Shown piece by piece: positions 21,291-30,245 of a DNA stretch of 32,012 nucleotides. The position numbers and the translations under genes were made by a program. The notes under the pieces were generated by a model. That model was not told the DNA's origin. It searched no databases and saw only the letters and a program-made list of their open reading frames with translations. Numbering within the stretch: the stretch's first letter is position 1; each line of letters opens with the position of its first letter. Source of the DNA: Purshia tridentata (lineage: Eukaryota; Streptophyta; Magnoliopsida; Rosales; Rosaceae); assembly GCA_003254885.1 (NCBI GenBank), contig QANT01007721.1, positions 1-32,012 on the forward strand. Direction: 5' to 3'.

Positions 21291-21631
21291 AAGAATTCAT
21301 ATGAATGCTAGATAAGAATTGAATGGTCCACATTCATTTGCTTTATAATGGTGTAGTCTTGTAGAACAGCTAGTCTGACATGTATTAATGGTTTAACATG
21401 CATTTGTCTTATTAACTGTTGTACCAATAAAGATTCATGCATTGGTCATATCATAATAATGGTAGGAATCCAATAATGGTACGAATAAAGGTGGGAATCC
21501 AATGGATTAATTTTTTATTCAAATACTTGAAATTCAAACATAGTTATAGTTAACTAAAAATATAAAAATACAAACATATTTCAAAGCTGATACATAACTT
21601 CTATGAGAAAACAGAATTCAAAATAACTATC

Positions 21632-22628
21632 TTAATTATTAGGAGGGTACCCATGGTGTGACTGATTGAAATTGGAAAGATCAGGGCAGTAGTCCTCGTG
21701 AGAGGTTTGACTATCTTGCATCTCATACCTAGCCTCAATGGCAGCTTGTTTACGTTCCCAATACCTCTGTTGCATCGGATTCATGGTAGAGAGGTTTTGG
21801 CTCATAATAAATTGCTCTTCTTGGTCTTGTCGCCTCTTGAGTCTCTCCCTCTCTCTTACTTCTCTAGCACACTCTTCGTCAAGCCTGCTTTGAATCAGAA
21901 TTTGTGTATTCCTATTGTACTCGTCAAGCCTCTCACCCATCGCATCTTGGTGAGATTCATCTTCCTTCGCCCGTTTGGAATGATTTCGTCCTGGTGGCCT
22001 TGGCCTACGAGGACCCACTGGTTGAAATGGGGGTGGGTCATGGTTTGCGTTAAGTGGAATGCTAGGACCGGCATTATTCACTCTCAGGATTAGCTTGATC
22101 ATCGGTGGTCAGTTCGGGTGTATTTAGTCGTGGCACCGTGTTTGCCGATGCATACTTAGCACTTTCTTTTAAATCATCCCAAACATGTAGAAAATCAAAG
22201 TTCTTCCCGGTCTTATCCTTAAAAGACGTAAGTGCATTTGCAAACTACAAATATGATATTAAATAAATAAGCAAATTGAATAAAAAACAACCAAATAAAC
22301 ATATAATTAAATAAAATGAGGCAACAACACTATAACTAACCACGTTACTGTCATTGCTACCACTTTGGCGCATTTGTTCGACCTCCATAAACGAAGCGTA
22401 GAACTTCGTGCAAGCCCAACCCATGAGTGTCCATCTTGATTTTGCACCGCCAACGGTACGAACAGTGGAGCCTCCCATGTTGCGAATGAAAAGTTGAAAA
22501 ATCTCCTCCCAAAGCACCTCTTGTCTTTGATTAGCACCAAAACATGAGTCTGGACACCTTTCTTACCAAGCCTTCACTAGGGCTTGATCTTCAGTGTGTG
22601 ACCAAGAAGTTCCCCTAGGTCCCACCAT
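21632..22628 (-). pseudogene. Harbinger ORF1 (Myb/SANT-like protein), copy 4
   Basis: Exon 1 (22341-22628) starts MVGPRGTSWSHTEDQALVKA, a SANT/trihelix-like opening with Trp and acidic spacing; a TAA follows at codon 22. It goes on with GANQRQEVLWEEIFQLF and SRWTLMGWACTKFYASFMEV. A 96-bp intron (22245-22340, GTTAGT to TTGTAG) separates exon 2, which has FANALTSFKDKTGKNFDFLH and VWDDLKESAKYAS, the typical ORF1 mid-region. A frameshift occurs near 22085. The C-terminal part is a charged coiled-coil-like region (EECAREVRERERLKRRQDQE), ending HHGYPPNN at a TAA at 21632. With one stop and one frameshift it is only lightly damaged. It resembles NAM-associated/Myb-like plant ORF1 proteins. Confidence 0.8.
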
Positions 22629-22705
22629 GATAAAAACTAAATTTTTTTGTGTGAATTTGGTGTCAAAGGTTTGTGTTTGTAAGGAAACATTGTGATAGTA
22701 GGTGA

Positions 22706-22713
22706 TATTTATA
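22706..22713 (-). promoter_or_regulatory. TATA box of copy 4 ORF1
   Basis: The minus strand has TATAAATA 78 bases upstream of the ORF1 ATG at 22628. Copies 2 and 3 have a TATAAA-type box at a comparable distance upstream of their ORF1 starts. Confidence 0.5.
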
Positions 22714-24031
22714 GAAGTTTTGAGAATATGGTCGTTAGAAATTTTGTGGGATTTTTAAAAAAATTTCTGGAATTTTTTTCGATTTTTTAATATTATTTTC
22801 GATTTTTCCAAATTTAAAATAATGATTTTATGTCTAAAAAAAAAAACAGAGATGGGCAGACCAACGGCCCATTAATCCAAGCCATCGAATTCAAATAAAA
22901 AGGCTGCAGTTTAGTGGCACGATCAGAGCCGTTGATTTCCAATGGGCAAATGATCTGGCGCGTCTATGCGTTGCACGCGAGGGCAGACGCGCCCAGCAGA
23001 CAGGAATTCACGCGCGGGACCCACCCTCCAGGCGCAATCAATCAACCGCAACCTGTTTCTCTCTCCTCCTTTTTGGTTTCTCTCTCCAGCTGTGGCATTC
23101 AATTTATGTGGGCCCGGGCTGCTGTAGCTTTAATTTATGTGGGCCCGGATTTTGGCTTTTGGGTTTTGCTGATACCCAAATTTCAATATCAATATGGGTT
23201 TTAACCCAATTTGATTATCAACTTCAGGCCCATAGCAGCAGAAAAATGCCAAATTGATAGCCAATATACCTTTTGGCTTTCACTATCCAGCAGCATAGTG
23301 GAAGGCCTAAGCTCTTGCCTACTGAAGGTGTCTTATTGAAAAATCCTTCTACCTATAGACAGTTGGTTGGGCAGCTTATTTATCTCACCATCACAGGGCC
23401 AGAGTTTACATATTCAGTTCACATTCTAAGTCACTTTATGTAGGAACCAAGAAAGCCACACCTTGTTGCAGTTTATCATCTTTTACAGTATTTAAAAAGA
23501 GTATCAAGACAAGAATTATATTTTCCATCAAAAGGTAATTTATCATTAACAGGGTATTGTGATGCAGATTGGGCTTGATGTTCTATCACGAGGAGATCTG
23601 TGATTGGTTATTGTATTTTTCTTGGAGGAGCTTTATTTCATGGAGGATTAAGAAGCAAACCACTGTGTCAAGGTCCTCCGCTGAATCAAAATATCGAGCT
23701 ATGACCTTCTTTACATGTGAACTCACTTGGCTTAGATACATGCTGCTTGACTTACGGGTTAATCATCCACAACTTGCTAAGTTTTTTTGTCATAGTCAAG
23801 CAGCGCTCCATATTGCTGCAAATTCGGTATACCATGAACGAACTAAGCACATCGAAATAGATTTCCATGTTGTTCGTGATTGAATTCAATCAAGAGCTAC
23901 TGAAACAACTCATGTGATCTCAGCTTGTCAACTCACAGACATGTTTGCCAAGCCACTTGGTCAACCAACTTTTTGTTCCCTGCTTGGCAAGTTGAGTATC
24001 CTTGACATATACACTCCAACTTAAGGGTGAG

Positions 24032-24247
24032 TATTAACGGGAAGAAACGTTATTCACTTCATTATTAGAATCAAGAATTGCTTGATTATAGGATTGTATC
24101 AATTAGTAATTGTAATTTATTTCCTGTATAGGACTTACCTAGAATAGCTTCACTAGTATTTGTATAAGTATAACCTCATGTTTTGTATTTAGACAACAAC
24201 TTGATAATATACAAAGAATTCTCTTTTTCTCCCAATACTTCTCAACA
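24032..24247 (+). repeat. Right LTR of the Copia element
   Basis: 216 bp, starting TATTAACGGG directly after a purine-rich AAGGGTGAG (polypurine tract) and ending TTCTCAACA. It is about 95% identical to the left LTR by eye. Confidence 0.85.
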
Positions 24248-24399
24248 AGCAGAATTAGAATTTGAATCTGATGCTTGCTGATAACCAGTATAGTCTTATG
24301 AAACAGTTCATTTATGGTCATATCATACAGTAAACGAATCTGATGCTTGCTCATAACCAGTATAGTCTTATCATACTTTTATGTATGGTCTTATAATAG

Positions 24400-24605
24400 A
24401 TAAATTTTATAAAATTCTTAAAAATTCATAATAAAAATTCATAAAAAATTTATAAAAATTTATAATTGAAATTCATAAAAATACATAATTGAAATTCATA
24501 AAAATTCATGATAAAAATTCAAAATTGAAATTTATAAAAATACATAATTGAAATTCATAAAAGTTCATAATTGAAATTCCATAAAATACATAATCTGCTC
24601 ATAAA
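24400..24605. repeat. Degenerate AT-rich tandem repeat
   Basis: The stretch is built from variants of CATAAAAATACATAATTGAAATT, about 18-24 bases each and roughly nine or ten copies. The matching place in copy 1 (3150-3240) has only a few such words, on the opposite strand, so copy 2 has expanded an ancestral low-complexity spacer between ORF1 and the transposase. Confidence 0.6.
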
Positions 24606-25571
24606 TATATATATTTAAACGAATTGTGAAAAGCTATGGCTCCGATAGTACCTGCCCGACGTTGAAGTGTCATGATTGGTTTCGTTGACCTCATCTGAGT
24701 CTCATCTTACTATAACTTTACGCTGTCTTCTCTCCCAAAATTGTCGTTGTGGTCCAAACATGTTGTTGAGATCCTTGCCCATAATCACAAGGTCATCCTG
24801 CTTTTTCTTTTGATCAACGAACACCTCCATGAAATGATCTTGTTTTTTCGAGAATGACTACCCTTTGTCGATAAGGGTGGTAAGGCCTATGGAAACTTCA
24901 TTTGGGTTAAAACTATCTTGTCTTTGTTGATTGTTTTCTTAGAACCAAATTAATACTCAATTCTAAGTTTACTCACAAGTGCACGAATCGTGGTGTAGCA
25001 AAGCATGTAAATAACGAGATCGATCCCACAGGGAATGGGTAAACATGCATCAAACCAATTTAGCTTATTCACAACGCACACACACGCATGGGAGTTTAGA
25101 TTGGGTAGAAGAACATAAATACACACTCTAACACACGCACACACACACTTTCATGACATTGTTAAACATCATAATCCACCAAACTATCAATGATCAACTA
25201 ATATGATAACATGCAATTTCAAAAGACTACAAACATAAAGTCTGCCTACCACAAGCTTTGGCTATTTCCTTGTGGCGTTATACCTTCTTTTTGCATATAC
25301 TAGGAGTCTCTTAAATCTACCCTAGCAAGTTAACTTGCATGTTCCTAGACAAGCTAGGCCAATAACCCATGCAAGAGTCATTAGGATTTGTGAAGATGAC
25401 AGACACATAGATCGTATATCCACCTTGATGTACACTACGCCATCTATGAATACTATTATCACAATCAGTTTTTAATTAATTGCTTGTTACTTCTAAAATT
25501 GTCATCCTTTTGAGCTTATTCAATTTTATAACAATCATTAGATGCTTTATTCCTAAGGTGGCTAGTCTTAA

Positions 25572-25849
25572 AAGACTCTAAAACTAGTGCCATTTAATTA
25601 GATAATAGGATTTTATGTAAGTACCATCATCATCAATTCCAGAAATCATAATTCAAGCATTGAACATAAATAGATGCTTCATCCTTAACTTAACAATGCA
25701 TAAAAGTAACAAGACTCTAAAACTAGTGCCATTTAATTAGATAATAAGATTTTATGTAAGTACCACCATCATCAATTCCAGAAATCATAATTCAAGCATT
25801 GAACATAAATAGAGGCTTCATCCTTAACTTAACAATGCATAAAAGTAAC
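25572..25849. repeat. 139-bp segment duplicated in tandem
   Basis: The unit 25572-25710 is repeated at 25711-25849 with only a few mismatches (for example ATAGG/ATAAG, CCATC/CCACC and AGATGC/AGAGGC). It begins AAGACTCTAAAACTAGTGCC. The high similarity means the duplication is younger than the surrounding insertion. Confidence 0.9.
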
Positions 25850-26492
25850 TAAGACATGAACATGTAAATAAAATATTTAATTAAATAAACAAACAACCAA
25901 TCTATGTTCAAGATCTTAATTAACACTTAAAAATAATAAACAACTCAAAAAGCATAAAAAAGAAGAAGGAAACCACAAAGAAGTCACGCCAAGGCAAGGT
26001 GCTTGCGGCAAGGCTAGGGCTTCTCCTTGGTGCTCACGGCAAAGGCTAGGGCAGCAAGGTTGTCACGCCTTCTCTCTTCCTCTACTCGGCTCCTCCTCTC
26101 TCTCTCTAAAAATATAAAATTCTAAACTTTGGGTGTGTGAGCAGATTTTGCTTGAGTGCTTCATTATCAGATGGTGTGAAATAATGAGGAGAGGAGGCCT
26201 TTATATAGGAGTAAAGAGGTGCTGATTCCTTGGCCTCCAAGGACTAGGACTTGCGGCACAAATAGGAAAGTAGAATTAGGGTTTCTTCATGTGGGCTTGC
26301 AGCAAGGGCATCACTTAAGCCCATGTACTTGTGCCTCTTCCCTTGCATGCTTGTGGGCTTCTACCTTGGTCCATGCACATGCCACCTTAGGTCCATTCTT
26401 TCATGTGATGTTGACTTGAGCCCATTGACTTGATGAAGCTTCTAGAACCCTTTTGACTTTAACCCAACATTCCTTCTCCACTAGGAAACTTT

Positions 26493-26580
26493 GTCCAACT
26501 AGGGTTAGGTTTTCCTAGTCCAACTAGGGTTAGGTTTTCCTAATCCAACTAGAATTAGGTTTTCCTAGTGCAATTAGGAT
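26493..26580. repeat. 25-bp minisatellite, three full copies plus decayed ones
   Basis: The unit GTCCAACTAGGGTTAGGTTT(TCCTA) repeats at 26493, 26518 and 26543 with increasing divergence, followed by looser versions to about 26640. The AGGGTTAGG word resembles telomere repeats by chance. The 25-bp period shows it is not telomeric. Confidence 0.8.
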
Positions 26581-27527
26581 TTCCCTTTCTAGTCCAACTA
26601 GGGTTTACCGTTCCTAGTTCCACTAGGATTTCTCATTTCTGGCCTTGGACATTGATGGTTTTTTTGGTTTGGCTAGGATTCCTTATTTGAGTAGGATTTC
26701 AGCTTTCCTAGTTACATAAGGATTTCTTCAGTTTTCCTATTTTGATCAGGAATTGTCCAATTTTGGTCCTTTTGGCTTCTTTCTCCATAATTGCTTCATT
26801 TGACCTACAAAAGATAGAAACAAAGCAAAAACACACAAAACGCAGAGTTCTAGCGCTCTAGATTAGGGAGTTAGCATATAAAAACATGCACAAATGCACA
26901 CTCAACACTTCTTTAATCTATCTCTACTAGGTGGCCTTGGGTGAGTGCCAATTGGTTGAAAGTACGGAGAATCATCGTTGGCGCTCAATCGAACCGAGTC
27001 ACTACCATCAATGGTGGTGTCGGCATCAGTATCGGTTGTGGGCTCCTAGCGGGATTGAGTTGGTTCATAATTCCACTTGACAAAGTCTTTCTTCTTGTTC
27101 CAACAATGAGGCCAAGCAAAAAGACGATTTTTCGGATAGATTTCTTTGAATCGTTCGTTGGCAGCACTCTCCTAGTAACATATATTTAATTAACAACCAA
27201 TTGGCAAATATTTCAATTTAATAACAAATATTTCTCAATTTAAATAATAACAAATATAATTGATTTAATTCATAACAAATATATTTCACACAGTAACGAA
27301 TATATATATCAATTATATTAATAAACAAACTCATATAGTAACATACAAACAGATTTCTGAATAATAAATATAAAACCATAATAACTTATTTTTATTATGG
27401 GACAAGAGATATATTTCAGTTTAAACAACAACAAAACTCACCACATCAACTTGGTTTTGCCCACTACGGTGTTCTCGTTCTGTCGCAAGGATATATTTGT
27501 GATACCTCGTGACGTCCCACGATATCT

Positions 27528-28250
27528 AAGGGTGGGAATGGATTGGTTTTGCCCAACAACCAACCCATTACCAACCCATGTTTTCTGGCCAATAATCAAG
27601 CATTACTCGACCCACAAAATCGAGCCGAAAATTTCACCGGACCCATGTAAAGGCAGGTTGGTTGGTGGTTTGCAAAAGTATGCAAAAGTTGGGTGGCCAA
27701 TAATTACCTGACCAACTGACTTTGCAATACTCAGCCAAATTAGTCAAATACTAGTCAGCCCAACTGCCCAAGCCTATACAAATTTCAATTTAGCCCAATT
27801 GCCCAATTGTAATACTCAGCCCAAATCTCCAAGCTCATAACAATTTTAGACTTCAGTTTCTCTTAATCTCTCATTCGACTAAGTCTTTCTCCTCTCCCTG
27901 AGCTTACTGCTCACTCTCTCTCTCGATCACAAACACGGTCACACACCCAGTCACCCACACAACACACTCTCAACTGAGTTGCTCGCCAGCGTCGCACTTC
28001 TCAGCTCTCACTTTCCATCTCTCTCACCACCGCTTCAATCTCTCTGCCTCTAAGTGCACCATACGCATGCCTTTCTAACTCTCAGTGCGTCGACTACGAC
28101 TCCATCGTGGACTCCATCTTCGACAATTGCCAATTCGTCGCCGACTCGATCACTTTCACTCCGAAATGAAATCCCATCTCCGAATTTGCCCCCAATTTAC
28201 AACATGACTAGGGTTTTCGATTAGAATAATGCTTATTTCATGTTCTAGTT
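27528..28250. mobile_element. Foreign insert in ORF1 exon 1, possibly a truncated hAT-type element
   Basis: It replaces the middle of copy 2 ORF1 exon 1. It begins AAGGGTGGGAATGG, similar to hAT ends of the TAGGGGTGGGAA kind, and continues with low-complexity AACCAACCCA-type words. The part from 27840 to 28150 is rich in CTCTCTC and reads like a plant 5' leader. No 8-bp duplication is found and the other end is not hAT-like, so it may be truncated or a deletion-linked filler. No protein is recognised. Confidence 0.3.
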
Positions 28251-28398
28251 AATGGGACCTCTTCATCACTAGACCAATTTGGGCCCTTTGGATTCACCGA
28301 TTGACAAGAAAATTTTTTTACAACAACCAGAATTCAAAAGATATGTGAGTGAATGAAAATGATGGATGAATGTGTGAAAAAATGAGAGATGAATGGTC

Positions 28399-28406
28399 AG
28401 TTTATA
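28399..28406 (-). promoter_or_regulatory. TATA-like box upstream of copy 2 ORF1
   Basis: The minus strand has CCTATAAACTG about 98 bases upstream of the old ORF1 start codon. The surrounding sequence (TGCATTTTCCTATAAA) is shared with copy 3. Confidence 0.45.
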
Positions 28407-29552
28407 GGAAAATGCATAATATAGCTGTTAGAATTATTTTTTGTATTTTTTTTTGAATTTTTTTGTATTTATTTGGTATTTTTTCGAATTATTTTGTATT
28501 TTATAATTTAATTGTAACGGAGAAAAAAAAAAGTCGTTGATCTACAACGACTATTAAATATGGAAGGCCCAAATCAAGCCACGCGTTTGGGCCCTGAATT
28601 TTATTTTATCTTTTTTAATTCCCAACGGCCAGATAATCTGGACCGTTTATCTCCAACAGTCCAATTATCTAAATCATCAGTGGGAGGCACGCATATGCAA
28701 GGGAGTGAATAAAGTGGGTTGACAGTGAATAGTACCACATCAGCTACTTTAGTAAATCGTTACCATTTTACCAATATACCCCTCTCTTTATTGAAATACC
28801 ATAAAATTATAATTTCCACTAAATTTGATAGAGGGATAAAAAGGTGATTTCGGCGCCACCTTTTTTGGCCTTTTTTTGCTATCAATTGTGTGGGCCCCAT
28901 TTCTTGTATTGCTATCACAATCAACTCAAGTTTGGAATGACTATCACTCTTAACACTCTCTCAGGCTATCATTAGTGGTGAGAGTAATAATAATAATGAT
29001 ACATAACCTGAAAAGTAATTTTATGGCTTGAAAAATGATTTTGTGACCTAAAAGTGATAGTAATAAGTGCTGAAGCTGCAGTGATGCTGATAGTGATAGC
29101 TGAGAGTAATATAGTTGTATTTATTTAAAATAAGCCTAATTTAGATTAAGTGATGATTAAGTAGCAATATAGCATTTAAATATTTATAAAAAATATAGCA
29201 TTGGTATTATTTTAGTGAGATCTTTAATATGAGGTCAATATTGAATATATATGGATTTATAATATTATTAGCCAATTTTGTAAATTTTATATTATCTCTC
29301 CACCAATGATCTTTCAAATTGTTTTGGTATTTTTTGAATATTTAACATGGAAAAAATAATAAACATAACACAATTTATTTTAACATTAAAAACGACGACA
29401 ACATTTTAAAAAAAACCATACTAAAACATCTCAAATACTAAAATAAGTAAATAAAATTAATAGAAAAAACACCTTAAAATACTCAAATAATAGAATGAGT
29501 ATATAAAATTAAATACAACACCAACAACAAAGTAATGAATCTACGACAATCT

Positions 29553-29765
29553 TCAGTTGTTCTCACAGGTGAACTTGGGAGAATCACCTAAGTTCATGTA
29601 AATATTTTTATACCCAACCCTAAAACACATATCTGGTTTAGCCTCACAATCGAGGTATGGTTGAAATGCCTTTTCCGCAAGTGCATGGTCACGACCCTAG
29701 GTCTTTGGGTATTGAGAGGCCCATGTCCCTATTGATACAATAATGGCACAATGGTCGAACTTACC
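29553..29765 (-). pseudogene. Harbinger third ORF tail, copy 3
   Basis: The minus strand reads PLCHYCINRDMGLSIPKD, then a TGA, then PCTCGKGIS, matching the second half of the cysteine-rich third ORF of copy 2. A one-base insertion near 29667 (GCATTTC against GCATTC) shifts the frame before the CPDC motif. The N-terminal half is deleted. It is a remnant only. Confidence 0.65.
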
Positions 29766-29888
29766 ACAATGTTACACAATATATTTAACATACAAACAGA
29801 TTAATGAATAATAAATATAAAACCATAATAACTGATTTTTATTATGGGACAAGAGATATATTTCAATTTAGACAACAAAAAAACTCAG

Positions 29889-30158
29889 CACATCAACTTG
29901 GTTTTGCTTGCCAACGCGTTCTCGTTTTGTTGAGAAGATACATCTGTGATACCTCGTGACGCCCCACAATATCTTCTTGAAGTGAGCCTGGACAGCCTAA
30001 AATTTTTGCCCATTAGCCACTGCTCGTGGACAATTTTGCATAAATTCGTCATCCATTTTGTGCCAAAAATCCATATTTCTTTGATTGGTACCGAGCTCCT
30101 AACCTTGAGAGTGTTGCATCCAAGCAACAACTAGAGCAACCCTTCATCACTAGACCAT
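29889..30158 (-). pseudogene. Harbinger ORF1 exon 1 remnant, copy 3
   Basis: ATG is at 30158, followed by an immediate TAG. Further on the frame reads GTNQRNMDFWHKMDDEFMQN, PRAVANGQKF, a TAG, then AVQAHFKKILWGVTRYHRC, the SANT-like core seen in copy 1 (NQRNMKFW). The splice donor that follows in copies 1 and 2 (GTGAGT) reads CTGAGT here, so it is lost. It encodes no working protein. A TATAAATT box sits about 80 bases upstream of the ATG (30238-30245). Confidence 0.7.
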
Positions 30159-30237
30159 GATTGACAAGAATTAAAAAGATATGTAAAGTGAGTGATAATG
30201 ATGAATGGATATGTGAAAAAATGAGAGGTGAATGCTC

Positions 30238-30245
30238 AATTTATA
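30238..30245 (-). promoter_or_regulatory. TATA-like box upstream of the copy 3 ORF1 remnant
   Basis: The minus strand reads TTTTCCTATAAATTGAG, 80 bases before ATG 30158. It is conserved with copy 2, so this deletion derivative may still carry a core promoter. Confidence 0.45.

Larger units (their letters stand above)
19461..23307 (-). mobile_element. PIF/Harbinger transposon copy 4, nearly complete, inserted in Copia pol
   Basis: The ends are GGCCTTCTACTATGG (left) and GGCCTTCCACTATGC (right, minus strand), differing at 2 of 15 positions. They are flanked by TAA on both sides (19458-19460 and 23308-23310), the classic 3-bp Harbinger target duplication. Length is 3847 bp. The genes run on the minus strand: ORF1 at 21632-22628, transposase at 19881-21137. 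Removing the element and one TAA restores the Copia reading frame. It is the best-preserved element in the window: one nonsense codon in the transposase, one nonsense codon and one frameshift in ORF1. Its proteins differ substantially from copies 1-3, and it has no third ORF, so it is a separate Harbinger family. Confidence 0.92.
16710..24024 (+). pseudogene. Copia pol (protease, integrase, reverse transcriptase, RNase H), split by Harbinger copy 4
   Basis: The order is standard for Copia. Protease: SCWIIDSGATDYVTSSNE at about 17060. GAG-pre-integrase: SSLWHQLLRHSSY at about 17360. Integrase core: FDLIHWDIW, YFLTIVDDFTRYTWIH, LHADNGAEF at about 17530-17770, then GYRVYDLTTYKLFSSRDV. Reverse transcriptase: [20 protein letters not shown] at 18780, [14 protein letters not shown] at 18955, LYGLKQASRSW at 19080, and the catalytic YVDD box changed to YVDN (about 19220). 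The frame stops at Harbinger copy 4. Joining 19460 to 23311 restores [17 protein letters not shown] and runs on into LVGQLIYLT. RNase H follows with [13 protein letters not shown] and [11 protein letters not shown]. The end is FAKPLGQPTF...IYTPT at 24022-24024. Many stops and frameshifts make it inactive. Confidence 0.88.
15673..24247 (+). mobile_element. Ty1/Copia LTR retrotransposon, degraded, interrupted by Harbinger copy 4
   Basis: Two short LTRs (15673-15890 and 24032-24247) enclose gag and pol in Copia order: gag, protease, integrase, reverse transcriptase, RNase H. Flanking bases are AGTAG (15668-15672) and AGCAG (24248-24252), a 5-bp duplication with one change. A primer-binding site follows the left LTR. 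By eye the LTRs differ at about 11 of 216 positions plus a 2-base indel, about 5%, so the insertion is not recent. A 3.85-kb Harbinger (19461-23307) sits in the reverse transcriptase/RNase H junction. Without it the element is about 4.7 kb. It inserted between the ORF1 and transposase genes of Harbinger copy 2. Confidence 0.9.
24941..26908. mobile_element. LTR-like insertion in copy 2 ORF1 (possible solo LTR)
   Basis: ORF1 exon 2 similarity breaks at about 24940 and resumes at 26914. TTCTT occurs at both borders (24936-24940 and 26909-26913), a candidate 5-bp target duplication. The roughly 1.97-kb insert has no gag or pol. Near its left end it contains CAAGTGCACGAATCG and GATCGATCCCACAGGGAAT, words I associate with plant LTR retrotransposon leaders. 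With slightly different borders (24932-26907) it would run TG...CA, but then lacks a matching duplication. A solo LTR or a non-autonomous LTR element is the likeliest reading. The family is unknown. Inside are a 139-bp tandem duplication and a 25-bp minisatellite. Confidence 0.5.
24615..28301 (-). pseudogene. Harbinger ORF1, copy 2, in four pieces
   Basis: Piece 1 (28251-28301, minus strand) matches the ORF1 start (GESKGPNWSSDEEV), but the ATG is changed to ATC. A gap filled by foreign DNA (about 27528-28250) removes the middle of exon 1. Piece 2 (27442-27527) reads WDVTRYHKYILATEREHRSG and ends at the shared GATGTG/GTGAGT donor. After an intron (27172-27441, 270 bp) exon 2 (26914-27171) has ERFKEIYPKNRLFAWPHCWN, then DFVKWNYEP and acidic DTDADTTIDGSDSVRLSAND, stopping at the LTR-like insertion. 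Piece 4 (24615-24935) carries the Lys/Gln-rich helix (EVFVDQKKKQDDL) and ends FSQFV at a TAA. It is a pseudogene. It defines the complete ORF1 gene model better than copy 1 because the start of exon 2 is preserved. Confidence 0.7.
12937..28963 (-). mobile_element. PIF/Harbinger transposon copy 2, expanded by nested insertions
   Basis: This is the same family as copy 1, in reverse orientation. The 3' end at 12937 reads GGCTATTATTAACGGTGAG after a TTA flank. Going right come the third ORF (13374-13784), the transposase (14228-15593), ORF1 (24615-28301, in pieces) and a 5' subterminal region to about 28963, whose end on the minus strand reads GAGAGTGTTAAGAGTG. Three insertions lie inside: a Copia retrotransposon (15673-24247), an LTR-like segment (24941-26908) and a possible hAT piece (about 27528-28250). 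Without them the element is about 4.8 kb, a normal Harbinger size. The right edge directly touches copy 3, so the exact border and TSD there are uncertain. Confidence 0.75.

Noticed and set aside
25115..25150. CA-rich run as a regulatory site
   Set aside because: It is a plain dinucleotide microsatellite with no further signal.
26219..26419. Open frame inside the LTR-like insert
   Set aside because: There is no motif. It lies in repetitive non-coding sequence and its content follows local CT/AC-rich words.
26493..26567. Telomere-like AGGGTTAGG words
   Set aside because: The period is 25 bp, not 7, and the rest of the unit is unrelated to TTTAGGG, so it is a minisatellite and not interstitial telomere DNA.
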